Numbered from the stretch's first letter, positions 8,223-16,788 are shown. The stretch is DNA of 45,107 nucleotides from Streptomyces muensis (GCF_021474425.1 NZ_JAKEIP010000048.1:1-45107); one strand, 5' to 3'. The notes: a model not told the origin generated them from the letters alone. Numbers and translations: made by a program.

Positions 8223-10511
8223 ATGCGAGCCACCCTGCGCTGGGCGCACTCCGATCTGCGCACGCACCGCGGCGAGGCGCTGTTCCTGGTGCTCGCCACG
8301 GCCGGGATCGTCGTCTCCCTGCTCCTGGCCACGGCCCTCTTCGGCTACGCCACCAACCCCTGGCAGCGCGTCTTCACCCAGGCGCACGGCGCGCACGTCT
8401 GGCTGCACACCGGTTCCACGGCCGAAACCGGGAAGCTGGCTGCGCAGCTCGACGGCGTCGTCGAGTCCGTCGCGGGCCCCTACCCCACCGCCTCCACCAC
8501 TCTCGCCGCCCGCGGAACCCGCGCCTCCGTCGAGCTACGCGGCACTCCCGAACGCCCCACCGTGGGCCGCCCGCTCCTCACCTCCGGCCACTGGCTGGAC
8601 CCCGCGAACCCCGACGGAGTGGTCCTGGAGACCCGGCTGGCCCGCGCCCTGCTGGCCGCCCCCGGCGACACCCTCACCCTGCCCGGCTCCGACCGGAGCC
8701 TGACCGTGCTCGGCATCGCCGACAGCGCCGAGCCGCGCTACCGGCCGGGCGAGCAGCCGGGCCTCGTCTGGGCTCAGCCGTCCGCCGTGCGCGACCCGGG
8801 CGGGCAGGTGATCGGGCTACGGCTGACCGACCCCGACGACACGGACTACGCCGTCCAGCGCGCCGTGACCGTGCTCGGCGCGGGCGCGGTCAGCGAGGTC
8901 TCCACCTGGAAGCAGGGGCGCGCCGAGGCACAGGGCGACAACCGGCTGCTCGGGCAGGTGCTGGGCCTGTTCGGGCTGGGCGCGCTGGTCGCCGCCGGGC
9001 TCGCCGTGCACGGGGCGATCGGCACCCGGATCCGCGGGCATCTGCGGGACATCTCGGTGCTGAAGGCGATCGGCTTCACACCGGGCCAGGTGGTCCGCGT
9101 CTTCCTGCTGCAGCACCTGGCCTACGCCCTGCTGGGCGCGGTGGCCGCCGCTTCTCTCCTCCAAGCCCTCGGCAGCCGCATTCCGGGACGGCTCGGGGAC
9201 GCGGTCGGGGTCTGGCAGGGGTTGCCCGGACACACCCTTGCGCTGGTCGTGGTGCCGGTCGGGGCGGTGCTGTTCATCGGCGCGACCACCGGGCTCGCGG
9301 CGTGGCGGGCGGGGCGGGTGCCGCCGGTACCGGTGCCGCGGCCGTCGGCTCCGCTCGGCGGACGGCTCACCGGTGTGGCCCGGCGCGCGCTCGGGCTGCG
9401 TCTGCCGCCCGCGCTCGTACTGGGCTGGCACCGGGCCTTCACCCGCCGCCCGCGGTCCCTGGCGACGGTGGCCCGGCTCGCGCTGCCGCTGCTGCTGATC
9501 GTGGTGGCGATGGGCGCGTGGACCACGATCGAGCGGTTCGACAGCCGGCCCGAGCAGATCGGCCTGCCGACCGCTCTCACCGTCCACGCCGACTCCGACC
9601 GCGCCGAACGCGACACCCGCGCCCTTCTGGAACGCGACCCACAGGTCGCCGCCGCCTACCCGGGCGTCGAGGTGGCCGCCCTGGTCCCGGGCCAGACGGC
9701 CACGATCGCCCTGCGCGGCCTCGGCACCCACACGGCCCCCTACCCGTACGCCCTGGCCGAGGGCCGCCCGGCAGAGGGCCGCGACGAGGCGGTGGCCGGG
9801 CAGGGCCTGCTGGAGCTGCTGGACGTGCGGGTCGGCGACTGGGTGCGGATGACCGTCGGCGACCAGCCGCAGATCCTGCACATCGTGGGCCGCAGCATCG
9901 AACCGGAGAACGCCGGCCGGGTCATCTCCACCTCCCTCGACACCCTCCGCGAGAACGACCCCGGCCTCGGCCCCACCCTCTACGAGCTACGGCTCACCCC
10001 GGGCGCGGACCCCGCCCGGGTCGCCGACCGGCTGGCCACCGCCGGACACGGCAGCCTGGACGTCCACGCCGTACCCAATCCGGCCGACGGGCTCTCGCCC
10101 CTGCGCGGAGTCGTCGTCGGCCTGATCGTCGTCCTGGCCCTCATCGGGCTCATCGAACTGCTCACCGCGATCGGCGGCACCGTCCGCGAGAGCGAACGTG
10201 ACCTGCTGGCCCTGAAGGCCATCGGCCTGTCCCCACGGCAGATCACCGCGATCACGGTCACGTCCACCGCCTGCACCGCCCTGGCCGCGGCTCTCGTCGC
10301 CACGGCCCTCGGCGTGCCCCTCGCGCACTGGCTGATCGACGCCCAGGGCAGATCGAGCGGCATCGGCGCCGGGATCGCCCAGGGTCCACCCGGCACCCTC
10401 CTGCTGCTGCTCGGTGCGGCGGCGGTGCTCGGCGCCGCCGCGCTCGCCGCCCTCCCGGCATCCCGCGCGGCACGACGCCGACTGGCGGACACGCTGAGCG
10501 CGGTCGCCTGA
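8223..10511 (+). CDS. FtsX-like ABC transporter permease
   Basis: A 762-residue membrane protein, partner of the preceding ATPase. A first TM segment near residue 20-45 precedes a large extracytoplasmic domain. It has two FtsX (DUF214-type) membrane units, one near residues 240-390 (including RGHLRDISVLKAIGFTPGQV) and one at the C-terminus (ESERDLLALKAIGLSPRQI, then two hydrophobic segments). A second extracytoplasmic domain lies between them. The repeated KAIGFTP/KAIGLSP coupling motif is diagnostic. The architecture fits export of lipids, peptides or antibiotics rather than nutrient uptake. The ATG at 8223 begins one base after the ATPase stop. A hairpin follows at once. Confidence 0.9.
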   Translation: MRATLRWAHSDLRTHRGEALFLVLATAGIVVSLLLATALFGYATNPWQRVFTQAHGAHVWLHTGSTAETGKLAAQLDGVVESVAGPYPTASTTLAARGTRASVELRGTPERPTVGRPLLTSGHWLDPANPDGVVLETRLARALLAAPGDTLTLPGSDRSLTVLGIADSAEPRYRPGEQPGLVWAQPSAVRDPGGQVIGLRLTDPDDTDYAVQRAVTVLGAGAVSEVSTWKQGRAEAQGDNRLLGQVLGLFGLGALVAAGLAVHGAIGTRIRGHLRDISVLKAIGFTPGQVVRVFLLQHLAYALLGAVAAASLLQALGSRIPGRLGDAVGVWQGLPGHTLALVVVPVGAVLFIGATTGLAAWRAGRVPPVPVPRPSAPLGGRLTGVARRALGLRLPPALVLGWHRAFTRRPRSLATVARLALPLLLIVVAMGAWTTIERFDSRPEQIGLPTALTVHADSDRAERDTRALLERDPQVAAAYPGVEVAALVPGQTATIALRGLGTHTAPYPYALAEGRPAEGRDEAVAGQGLLELLDVRVGDWVRMTVGDQPQILHIVGRSIEPENAGRVISTSLDTLRENDPGLGPTLYELRLTPGADPARVADRLATAGHGSLDVHAVPNPADGLSPLRGVVVGLIVVLALIGLIELLTAIGGTVRESERDLLALKAIGLSPRQITAITVTSTACTALAAALVATALGVPLAHWLIDAQGRSSGIGAGIAQGPPGTLLLLLGAAAVLGAAALAALPASRAARRRLADTLSAVA

Positions 10512-10515
10512 GGGT

Positions 10516-10542
10516 GGCTGCAGCGGCGCAGCCGCCGCAGCC
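10516..10542 (+). terminator. Hairpin after the PadR-ABC operon
   Basis: GGCTGC-A-GCGGC, loop GCA, GCCGC-C-GCAGCC: an 11-bp stem with one mismatch, 5 nt after the permease stop. No T-tract, as is usual in Streptomyces. Confidence 0.6.
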
Positions 10543-10600
10543 AAGGGGCGCGGGGAACAGCGCGAGCAACCACGCACCATCCCCGCAGCCGCCGTCCATC
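10543..10600. repeat. Probable dispersed Streptomyces intergenic repeat
   Basis: The stretch beginning AAGGGGCGCGGGGAACAGCG and running to CCGCAGCCGCC matches, from memory, a family of sequences of the form GGGGCGCGGGGAACTGCGCGA found between many Streptomyces genes. It fills most of the gap between the convergent permease and pgi genes. Its role is unknown; identification rests on recall. Confidence 0.4.
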
Positions 10601-10649
10601 AGAAAGCACCGAGCTCATAGGCACCCCGCGCCACCCCCGGAGGGACCGG

Positions 10650-12305
10650 TCACCGCCGACCGCGCAGCTCCCGGTACTTGGCGACAAGGGCCTTCGTCGA
10701 CGCGTCGAGACCCGGCACGTCCGCGCCCTCGGTCAGCGCGGGCTCGACCCGCTTGGCGAGGACCTTGCCGAGCTCGACGCCCCACTGGTCGAAGGAGTCG
10801 ATGTTCCACACCGCGCCCTGTACGAACACCTTGTGCTCGTACAGCGCGATCAGCTGACCGAGCACGGACGGGGTCAGTTCACGCGCGAGGATCGTGGTCG
10901 TCGGGTGGTCGCCCTTGAACGTCTTGTGGGTCACCAGCTCCTCCGGCACCCCCTCGGCACGCACCTCCTCAGGCGTCTTGCCGAACGCCAAGGCCTGCGT
11001 CTGGGCGAAGAAGTTCGCCATCAACAGGTCGTGCTGCGCCCCCAGTTCCTCGCTCATCTCGGCGACCGGTTCGGCGAAGCCGATGAAGTCCGCCGGGATC
11101 AGCTTGGTGCCCTGGTGGATCAGCTGGTAGTACGCGTGCTGCCCGTTGGTGCCCGGCGTGCCCCACACGATCGGCCCGGTCTGCCAGTCGACCTCCCGCC
11201 CGTCCCGGCCGACGTACTTGCCGTTGGACTCCATGTCCAACTGCTGCAGATACGCCGTGAACTTCGACAGGTAGTGGCTGTACGGCAGCACCGCGTGCGA
11301 CTGGGCGTCGTGGAAGTTGCCGTACCAGATGCCCAACAGGCCGAGCAGCAGCGGCACATTGGACTCGGCGGGCGCGGTGCGGAAGTGCTCGTCGACGATA
11401 CGGAAGCCGTCGAGCATCTCCCGGAAGTTGTCCGGCCCGATGGCGATCATCAGGGACAGGCCGATCGCCGAGTCGTAGGAGTAGCGTCCGCCGACCCAGT
11501 CCCAGAACTCGAACATGTTGGCCGTGTCGATGCCGAAGTCGGCGACCTTCCCGGCGTTCGTCGACAGCGCGACGAAGTGCTTGGCCACGGCCTCCGGGCC
11601 GGCGTCCAGCTGAGTGAGGAGCCAGTTGCGGGCCGAGGTGGCGTTGGTGATCGTCTCGATGGTGGTGAAGGTCTTCGAGGCGATGATGAACAGCGTCTCC
11701 GCCGCGTCCAGGTCGTGCGTCGCCTCGTGCAGGTCGGCGCCGTCGACGTTCGACACGAAGCGGACGGTGAGGCCGCGGTCGGTGTAGCTGCGCAGCACCT
11801 CGTAGGCCATCGCCGGGCCGAGGTCGGAGCCGCCGATGCCGATGTTGACGACGTTCTTGATGCGCCTGCCGGTGTGGCCGGTCCAGGCGCCGGAGCGGAC
11901 CCGCTCGGCGAAGTCGGCCATCTTGTCGAGCACGGCGTGCACATCCGGGACGACGTTCTCCCCGTCGACCTCGATCACCGCCTCCCGCGGTGCGCGCAGC
12001 GCGGTGTGCAGCACGGCGCGGTCCTCGGTGGTGTTGATCTTCTCGCCGCGGAACATGGCGTCCCGCAGTCCGAACACGTCCGTCGCGGCGGCCAGCTCGC
12101 GCAGCAGCCGCAGCGTCTCGTCGGTGACGAGGTGCTTGGAGTAGTCGATGTGCAGGTCGCCGACCTGCAGCGTGTACCCCGCACCGCGGCCCGGGTCGGC
12201 GGCGAACAGCTCCCGCAGCCGCACTTCGCCGAGCTCCTCGCGATGCTTGGCCAGCGCGGTCCACTCGGGCGTCTGGTTGAGCCTGGTACGGCCGTCTGCG
12301 TTCAT
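10650..12305 (-). CDS. pgi: Glucose-6-phosphate isomerase
   Basis: A 551-residue enzyme interconverting glucose-6-phosphate and fructose-6-phosphate in the cytoplasm; length equals the long bacterial/eukaryotic Pgi type (E. coli 549). Visible motifs: LHIDYSKHLV near the N-terminus, GIGGSDLGPAM for phosphate binding, SKTFTTIET, the catalytic-loop WGTPGTNGQHA, and the C-terminal signature QWGVELGKVLAKR. The ATG at 12305 (MNADGR) was chosen because it matches the family N-terminus; an in-frame extension upstream has no recognisable content. It lies 52 nt downstream of the MFS gene on the same strand and is convergent with the ABC export operon. Confidence 0.96.
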   Translation of the reverse strand: MNADGRTRLNQTPEWTALAKHREELGEVRLRELFAADPGRGAGYTLQVGDLHIDYSKHLVTDETLRLLRELAAATDVFGLRDAMFRGEKINTTEDRAVLHTALRAPREAVIEVDGENVVPDVHAVLDKMADFAERVRSGAWTGHTGRRIKNVVNIGIGGSDLGPAMAYEVLRSYTDRGLTVRFVSNVDGADLHEATHDLDAAETLFIIASKTFTTIETITNATSARNWLLTQLDAGPEAVAKHFVALSTNAGKVADFGIDTANMFEFWDWVGGRYSYDSAIGLSLMIAIGPDNFREMLDGFRIVDEHFRTAPAESNVPLLLGLLGIWYGNFHDAQSHAVLPYSHYLSKFTAYLQQLDMESNGKYVGRDGREVDWQTGPIVWGTPGTNGQHAYYQLIHQGTKLIPADFIGFAEPVAEMSEELGAQHDLLMANFFAQTQALAFGKTPEEVRAEGVPEELVTHKTFKGDHPTTTILARELTPSVLGQLIALYEHKVFVQGAVWNIDSFDQWGVELGKVLAKRVEPALTEGADVPGLDASTKALVAKYRELRGRR

Positions 12306-12357
12306 GTCCGACTTCAGCCTTCTTTCGTGCCTGTCCCAGCTGTTCCAACCTAATTGA

Positions 12358-13644
12358 TCAGCGCGCGGCGTGAGCCGTCGTGGCGTCGTCGTCCGGCGCA
12401 ACAACAGGTACGTCCGGCTTGCGCACAGGTATCAGCGCGCCGAGGGCCAGCACGAAGAAGGCCGCTGTGAGCAGGGGCGGGGTGTTGAGTCCCCAGGCGG
12501 TGGCGACGGCTCCGCCCAGCAGGGCGCCGAGCGGCACCCCGGCGAAGGCCAGCGTCCGGAAGGCCGAGGCGACTCTGCCGAGCAGCTCGGCGGGGCTGCG
12601 CTGCTGCATGAGTGTCGTCGTGTTGACGTTCCACACCATGCCCATGAGCCCGAAGACGGCCAGGGCGGCCACCAGCACGGCCAGGCTGCGCACGGTGCCC
12701 ATGACGACGAGTGCCGCGATCTGCACCGCACCGGCGATCAGCACGGCCGGGACGGCGCCCAGCCGCTTCACGATCCTGCCGTTCAGCACTCCCCCGGCCA
12801 GCCCTCCGACGGTGAACGCGGCACCCGCCGCCGCATATCCCACCGGGCCGGCGTCGAGCCAACCGGTCACCAGGACGACCAGGGTGGCGAGCTGGGCTCC
12901 CATGCCGATGTTGCACAGGGCGGTGGCGGCGCACAGGCCGCGCAGGGCCCGGTCGTGCCACAGGGTGCGCAGTCCCTCGGCGATCTCCCGGCGCAGGGTG
13001 CTGCCCGCCGGGGCCGGCTTTCGCTCGGGTGTCTCGATCCGCAGCGAGGCCACCAGCGCGGCCGCCACCACATAGGTGCCGGCGTCGGCAGCGAAGGGAA
13101 CGGCTGCTCCCGCTGCCAGCAGCACCGGCACGACCGGCCCGCCGACCAGTCCGCCGGCGATGCGCTGCCCGGTCATCAGGCGGGCGTTCGCACTGCCGAG
13201 GGCGTCGCGGTCCACCAGGACCGGGAGCAGGGAGGTGGCCGCGTTGTCGAACAGTGTCTGGAGTGCGGTCAGTGTGAAGGCCAGCGCGATGAGCAGCCCG
13301 ATCGAGGCGTGTCCGAGCGCCACGGCCACCGCGAACGCGCCGACCAGCAGGGCCCGTAACGCGTCCACCGTCCACATCGCGCTGCGCTGGTCCACCCGGT
13401 CGGCGACGGCGCCGCCGAGCAGCCCGAAGAGGATCCACGGCAGATAGCCACAGGCGGTGACCGCGGCGATCAGCAGCGGCCGGTCCGTCAGCGTCACGGC
13501 GAGGAGCGGCAGGGCTGCCGTACGCAGGGAGTCACCGAAGCTGGAGAGCACGGCGGCGCTCCACAGCCGTCCGAAACCGCCGCGCCACGCGGGCGCACGC
13601 ACCCCCACCGTCCCAGCCGTCGTCACAACTCCCCCTCGGTCCAT
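12358..13644 (-). CDS. MFS transporter (EntS-like exporter group)
   Basis: About 428 residues with 12 hydrophobic segments in a 6+6 arrangement. The N-terminal GFGRLWSAAVLSSFGDSLRT and RVDQRSAMWTVDALRALLVG after TM2-3 resemble the MFS_3/enterobactin-exporter group, which exports siderophores, drugs or antibiotics. The substrate is unknown. The start is uncertain: ATG at 13644 is used, but GTG at 13626 has GAGGGGG just upstream and ATG at 13665 is also in frame. The ATG is embedded in ATCGAT-N7-ATCGAT (13643-13661). It sits between rbpA-like and pgi genes on the same strand, with no evident functional link to them. Confidence 0.85.
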   Translation of the reverse strand: MDRGGVVTTAGTVGVRAPAWRGGFGRLWSAAVLSSFGDSLRTAALPLLAVTLTDRPLLIAAVTACGYLPWILFGLLGGAVADRVDQRSAMWTVDALRALLVGAFAVAVALGHASIGLLIALAFTLTALQTLFDNAATSLLPVLVDRDALGSANARLMTGQRIAGGLVGGPVVPVLLAAGAAVPFAADAGTYVVAAALVASLRIETPERKPAPAGSTLRREIAEGLRTLWHDRALRGLCAATALCNIGMGAQLATLVVLVTGWLDAGPVGYAAAGAAFTVGGLAGGVLNGRIVKRLGAVPAVLIAGAVQIAALVVMGTVRSLAVLVAALAVFGLMGMVWNVNTTTLMQQRSPAELLGRVASAFRTLAFAGVPLGALLGGAVATAWGLNTPPLLTAAFFVLALGALIPVRKPDVPVVAPDDDATTAHAAR

Positions 13645-13738
13645 CGATGCGGAAGATCGATACACAAACCGTAGAGGGCGCCACTGACAATCGGCCTCGG
13701 AGCGGGAGTCCGCCGGCGGTGGGCCGGTGTGTCTTACA

Positions 13739-13774
13739 GGTCCGGCCGGACACCCATGGATGCCCGGCCGGTCC
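13739..13774 (-). terminator. Hairpin downstream of the rbpA-like gene
   Basis: GGTCCGGCCGG (13739-13749) pairs with CCGGCCGGTCC (13764-13774) with one mismatch over 11 positions and a 14-nt loop. It lies 8 nt past the stop. Confidence 0.55.
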
Positions 13775-13781
13775 TCAACTC

Positions 13782-14117
13782 CTAGATTTCGCCCCGCAGT
13801 TTGGCGAGTGCCTCGGCGAGGATCGCCTCGCCGTCCGCGTCACTGCGTCGTTCCCGTACATACGCCAGGTGCGTCTTGTAGGGCTCGGTGCGCGGCGGGT
13901 CCGGCGGGTTGTCCCGGTCCTGTCCGGCGGGGAAGCCGCAGCGCGGGCAGTCCCAGGTCTCGGGAACCTGCGCGTCGCTGGCGAAGCTGGGCTGCGTCTC
14001 GTGCCCGTTGGAGCACCAGAAGGAGATGCGGAGACGCGGCGCGGACTCGCCGCGCTCGGCCTCGCCCATCGGCCCCGCCCCGACCCGGCTTCCTCGGATC
14101 GCGTTGCCACTTGCCAC
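13782..14117 (-). CDS. RbpA-like RNA polymerase-binding protein
   Basis: A 111-residue protein with RbpA architecture. It has a short basic N-terminus with IRGSRVGAG (RbpA core-binding tail RGSRLG), then a zinc-ribbon-like centre. The ribbon ligands are WCSNGHE plus WDCPRCGF (C-x3-H and C-x2-C). The C-terminal sigma-interaction helix contains RTEPYKTHLAYVRERRSDADGEAIL, comparable to the KPPRTHWDMLLERRS segment of RbpA. RbpA stabilises the holoenzyme with the principal sigma factor in Actinobacteria. The main S. coelicolor RbpA, as I recall it, has a different, longer sequence with THWDMLMERR. This one is therefore more likely a paralogue (RbpB-type). The start is GTG at 14117 with AGGGAG 9 nt upstream. 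Confidence 0.8.
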   Translation of the reverse strand: MASGNAIRGSRVGAGPMGEAERGESAPRLRISFWCSNGHETQPSFASDAQVPETWDCPRCGFPAGQDRDNPPDPPRTEPYKTHLAYVRERRSDADGEAILAEALAKLRGEI

Positions 14118-14188
14118 GGTCGTAACTCCCTGCGTGATGGTGCCGCAAAGCGAGTCGGCGTTTCGCTTCGCTGCGAGCGCCTCAGTCT

Positions 14189-14300
14189 ACGTAAGGCCCA
14201 ACGCGCGTCCAGTGATTGGAGTTACAGAGCCCTCACACCTAGACGCAAGCCCCATGATAGGCCGCGCTCAGCTGCGCGTACCGAACATGGGGCCTTACGT
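14189..14300. repeat. 11-bp inverted repeat bracketing about 90 nt
   Basis: ACGTAAGGCCC (14189-14199) and its exact complement GGGCCTTACGT (14290-14300) lie in the gap between secG and the rbpA-like gene, starting 19 nt after the secG stop. The intervening 90 nt contain no recognisable gene. It could be a long hairpin in the secG 3' end, paired operator sites, or a small structured RNA. Confidence 0.4.
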
Positions 14301-14318
14301 GCGGATTGTGCGTGCCGG

Positions 14319-14555
14319 TCAGTTGTTCACCTTCATCAGGATGCCGAGCACGACAATGCACGCGAACCACAGCAGACCGACCACTACGGTGATCCGGTCG
14401 AGGTTGCGCTCGGCGACCGAGGAGCCGCCGACGGACGACTGCATGCCGCCACCGAACATGTCGGAGAGGCCGCCGCCCTTCCCCTTGTGCATCAGCACCA
14501 GCAGCATCAGCAGCAGGCTGAAGACGATCAGGGCGATGGAGAACCCCATAACCAC
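14319..14555 (-). CDS. secG: Preprotein translocase subunit SecG
   Basis: A 78-residue two-helix membrane protein of the SecYEG channel. TM1 is FSIALIVFSLLLMLLVLM, followed by the conserved cytoplasmic loop HKGKGGGLSDMFGGG and SSVGGSSVAERNLDR. TM2 is VVVGLLWFACIVVLGILM. The family hallmark is KGKGGG...GGG. GTG at 14555 is preferred because GAGGAAG lies about 11 nt upstream; ATG at 14549 is the alternative. It follows tpiA on the same strand, a conserved gap-pgk-tpiA-secG order in Actinobacteria and Firmicutes. A hairpin separates the two. Confidence 0.95.
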   Translation of the reverse strand: MVMGFSIALIVFSLLLMLLVLMHKGKGGGLSDMFGGGMQSSVGGSSVAERNLDRITVVVGLLWFACIVVLGILMKVNN

Positions 14556-14590
14556 GGCTGGACCAACTTCCTCGGATTCGGATGGACGAC

Positions 14591-14618
14591 GGGGGCACAG
14601 CACCGTGGCTGCGCCCCC
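14591..14618 (-). terminator. Hairpin between tpiA and secG
   Basis: GGGGGC (14591-14596) pairs with GCCCCC (14613-14618), with three more inner pairs after one mismatch. It is placed 34 nt after the tpiA stop and could end or attenuate the glycolytic transcript before secG. Confidence 0.45.
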
Positions 14619-14651
14619 GCAAGGGTACGACGGATCGCCGCTACCGCATAC

Positions 14652-15443
14652 TCACTGGTCGCGGAACCGCACGATCTTGACGAACTCGTCGGCGTCCAGC
14701 GACGCGCCACCGACCAGGGCGCCGTCGATGTCGGCCTGGGCCATGATCTCGGCGACGTTGCCGGACTTGACCGAGCCGCCGTACTGGATGCGGACCTTGT
14801 CGGCCAGCTCCTGGGTGTAAAGCTCGGCGATCTTGCCGCGGATGGCGGCGCAGACCTCCTGGGCGTCCTCGGCGCCGCAGACCTTGCCGGTGCCGATGGC
14901 CCAGACGGGCTCGTAGGCGATCACCACGGTCTCGGCCTGCTCGGCCGGGAGGTCCTTCAGACCGCCCTCGACCTGGGCGAGGGTGTGGGAGACGTGGTTG
15001 CCCGCCTCGCGGACCTCCAGTTCCTCGCCGACGCACAGGATCGGGGTCAGGCCGTGCTTGTAGGCGGCCTTGACCTTGGCGTTGACGATCTCGTCGGTCT
15101 CGGCGTGGTACTGGCGGCGCTCGGAGTGGCCGATCGCCACGTACGTGCACTTCAGCTTGGCCAGCATCGGGCCGGAGATCTCGCCGGTGTAGGCGCCGGA
15201 GTCCTGGGCCGAGATGTCCTGGGCGCCGTACTTGATCTTCAGCTTGTCGCCGTCGACCAGGGTCTGCACGGAGCGCAGGTCGGTGAAGGGCGGAAGGACG
15301 GCGACCTCGACGGCCTCGTAGTCCTTGTCCGCGAGGGCGAAGGCGAGCTTCTGGACGTGGGCGATGGCCTCGAGGTGGTTGAGGTTCATCTTCCAGTTGC
15401 CCGCCATCAGCGGCGTGCGCCCAGAAAAATTAGAAGCAGCCAT
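14652..15443 (-). CDS. tpiA: Triosephosphate isomerase
   Basis: A 263-residue TIM-barrel enzyme interconverting dihydroxyacetone phosphate and glyceraldehyde-3-phosphate. Catalytic motifs are complete: GNWKMN (Lys), AIGHSERR (electrophilic His), AYEPVWAIGTG (catalytic Glu and flexible loop) and IQYGGSVK (phosphate binding). The ATG at 15443 lies 6 nt after the pgk stop, with GGAGGA inside the end of pgk, so translation is probably coupled. It belongs to the pgk-tpiA unit below gap. Confidence 0.97.
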   Translation of the reverse strand: MAASNFSGRTPLMAGNWKMNLNHLEAIAHVQKLAFALADKDYEAVEVAVLPPFTDLRSVQTLVDGDKLKIKYGAQDISAQDSGAYTGEISGPMLAKLKCTYVAIGHSERRQYHAETDEIVNAKVKAAYKHGLTPILCVGEELEVREAGNHVSHTLAQVEGGLKDLPAEQAETVVIAYEPVWAIGTGKVCGAEDAQEVCAAIRGKIAELYTQELADKVRIQYGGSVKSGNVAEIMAQADIDGALVGGASLDADEFVKIVRFRDQ

Positions 15444-15449
15444 AAAGGG

Positions 15450-16661
15450 TCAGTCCTCCAGTGCGGCGAGGCCGGGGAGCGTCTTGCCCTCGAGGTATTC
15501 GAGGGAGGCGCCGCCACCGGTCGAGATGTGGCCGAACGCGTTCTCGTCGAAGCCGAGCGTGCGCACGGCCGCGGCGGAGTCACCGCCGCCGACGACGGTG
15601 AAACCGTCCGAGTCGATGAGTGCCTGGGCCACCGCGGCGGTGCCCTGGGCGTAGTCGGGGTGCTCGAAGACGCCCATGGGACCGTTCCAGAAGACGGTCG
15701 CGGCGTCGGTGAGCTTCGAGGCGTACAGCTTGCGGGTCTCCGGACCGATGTCCAGGCCCTCCTGGTCGGCGGGGATGGCGTCCGCGGCGACGGTCGTGGG
15801 GTTGGCCGGCGCCTTGGTCTTCAGGTCCGGGAACTCCCCGGCGACCAGGACGTCGACCGGGAGCACCAGTTCCACGCCCAGCTTCTCGGCGCGCTCCATG
15901 TACTCCGTGACGGCCGGGATCTGGTCCGCCTGGAGCAGGGAGATGCCGACCTCGTAGCCCTTGGCCTTGAGGAAGGTGTACGCCATGCCGCCGCCGATGA
16001 GCAGCCGGTCGGCCTTGCCGAGCAGCTGGTCGATGACGGCGAGCTTGTCGGAGACCTTGGCGCCGCCGAGGGCGACGACGTAGGGCCGCTTGACGTCCTC
16101 GGTGAGCTTCTTCAGGACGGCGACCTCGGTGGCGATGAGGTGGCCCGCGTAGTGCGGCAGCTTGGCCGGCAGGTCGTACACCGAGGCGTGCCCCCGGTGC
16201 ACCGCGCCGAAGCCGTCACCGACGTAGACGTCGGCGAGGGCGGCGAGCTGCTCGGCGAAGGCGCCGCGCTCGGCGTCGTCCTTGCTGGTCTCACCGGCGT
16301 TGAAGCGGAGGTTCTCGACGACCGCGACCTGACCGTCGGCGAGGCCCGCGACCACGGCCTGGGCGGACTCGCCGACCGTGTCGGTCGCGAACGCCACGTC
16401 GGCGCCGAGGAGTTCCCCGAGGCGCGCGGCGGCCGGGGCGAGGGAGAAGGCGGGGTCCGGGGCGCCCTTGGGGCGGCCCAGGTGCGAGGCGACGACCACG
16501 CGGGCGCCCGCCTCGGCCAGCGCCTTGACGGTGGGCAGGACGGCGCGGATACGGCCGTCGTCGGTGATCGTGGTGCCGTCCAGCGGCACGTTCAGGTCGG
16601 CGCGGACGAAGACCCGCTTGCCGGCGACGCCTTCGGCGAGAAGTTCGTCGATCGTCTTCAT
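15450..16661 (-). CDS. pgk: Phosphoglycerate kinase
   Basis: A 403-residue glycolytic kinase transferring phosphate between 1,3-bisphosphoglycerate and ADP. Motifs: RADLNVPL (substrate-binding signature) near residue 20, SHLGRPKG, VALGGAKVSDK, GGGMAYTF, WNGPMGVFE and the C-terminal GGGDSAAAV nucleotide site. The ATG at 16661 (MKTIDELL) has AGGAG 8 nt upstream and matches the family N-terminus; the frame remains open for 63 nt further without similarity. A strong hairpin separates it from gap, so it may have its own promoter in the 155-nt gap. Confidence 0.97.
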   Translation of the reverse strand: MKTIDELLAEGVAGKRVFVRADLNVPLDGTTITDDGRIRAVLPTVKALAEAGARVVVASHLGRPKGAPDPAFSLAPAAARLGELLGADVAFATDTVGESAQAVVAGLADGQVAVVENLRFNAGETSKDDAERGAFAEQLAALADVYVGDGFGAVHRGHASVYDLPAKLPHYAGHLIATEVAVLKKLTEDVKRPYVVALGGAKVSDKLAVIDQLLGKADRLLIGGGMAYTFLKAKGYEVGISLLQADQIPAVTEYMERAEKLGVELVLPVDVLVAGEFPDLKTKAPANPTTVAADAIPADQEGLDIGPETRKLYASKLTDAATVFWNGPMGVFEHPDYAQGTAAVAQALIDSDGFTVVGGGDSAAAVRTLGFDENAFGHISTGGGASLEYLEGKTLPGLAALED

Positions 16662-16744
16662 GAAGGGGACTCCTGAGGAGGGCTCGTGATCTCTCGTGAT
16701 CGCTCGGAAGCGCTCGTGATCCAACAGGTCTGTTCTGCACGCGC

Positions 16745-16788
16745 GTCAGGGCTCGGACGGCGCGTCCCTGCGCCGCCCGAGCCCTGAC
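16745..16788 (-). terminator. Strong hairpin between gap and pgk
   Basis: GTCAGGGCTCGG (16745-16756) pairs perfectly with CCGAGCCCTGAC (16777-16788). After one mismatch, CGGCGC pairs with GCGCCG, leaving a 6-nt loop. It begins 28 nt past the gap stop. It should end or reduce gap transcription ahead of pgk. Confidence 0.75.

Noticed and set aside
14200..14289. tRNA or other known RNA inside the 11-bp inverted repeat
   Set aside because: No T-loop GTTCGA, no acceptor-stem layout and no tmRNA features.
13647..16676. 1009-codon plus-strand frame spanning rbpA, secG, tpiA and pgk
   Set aside because: Crosses four real genes and their gaps; composition is that of a shadow frame.
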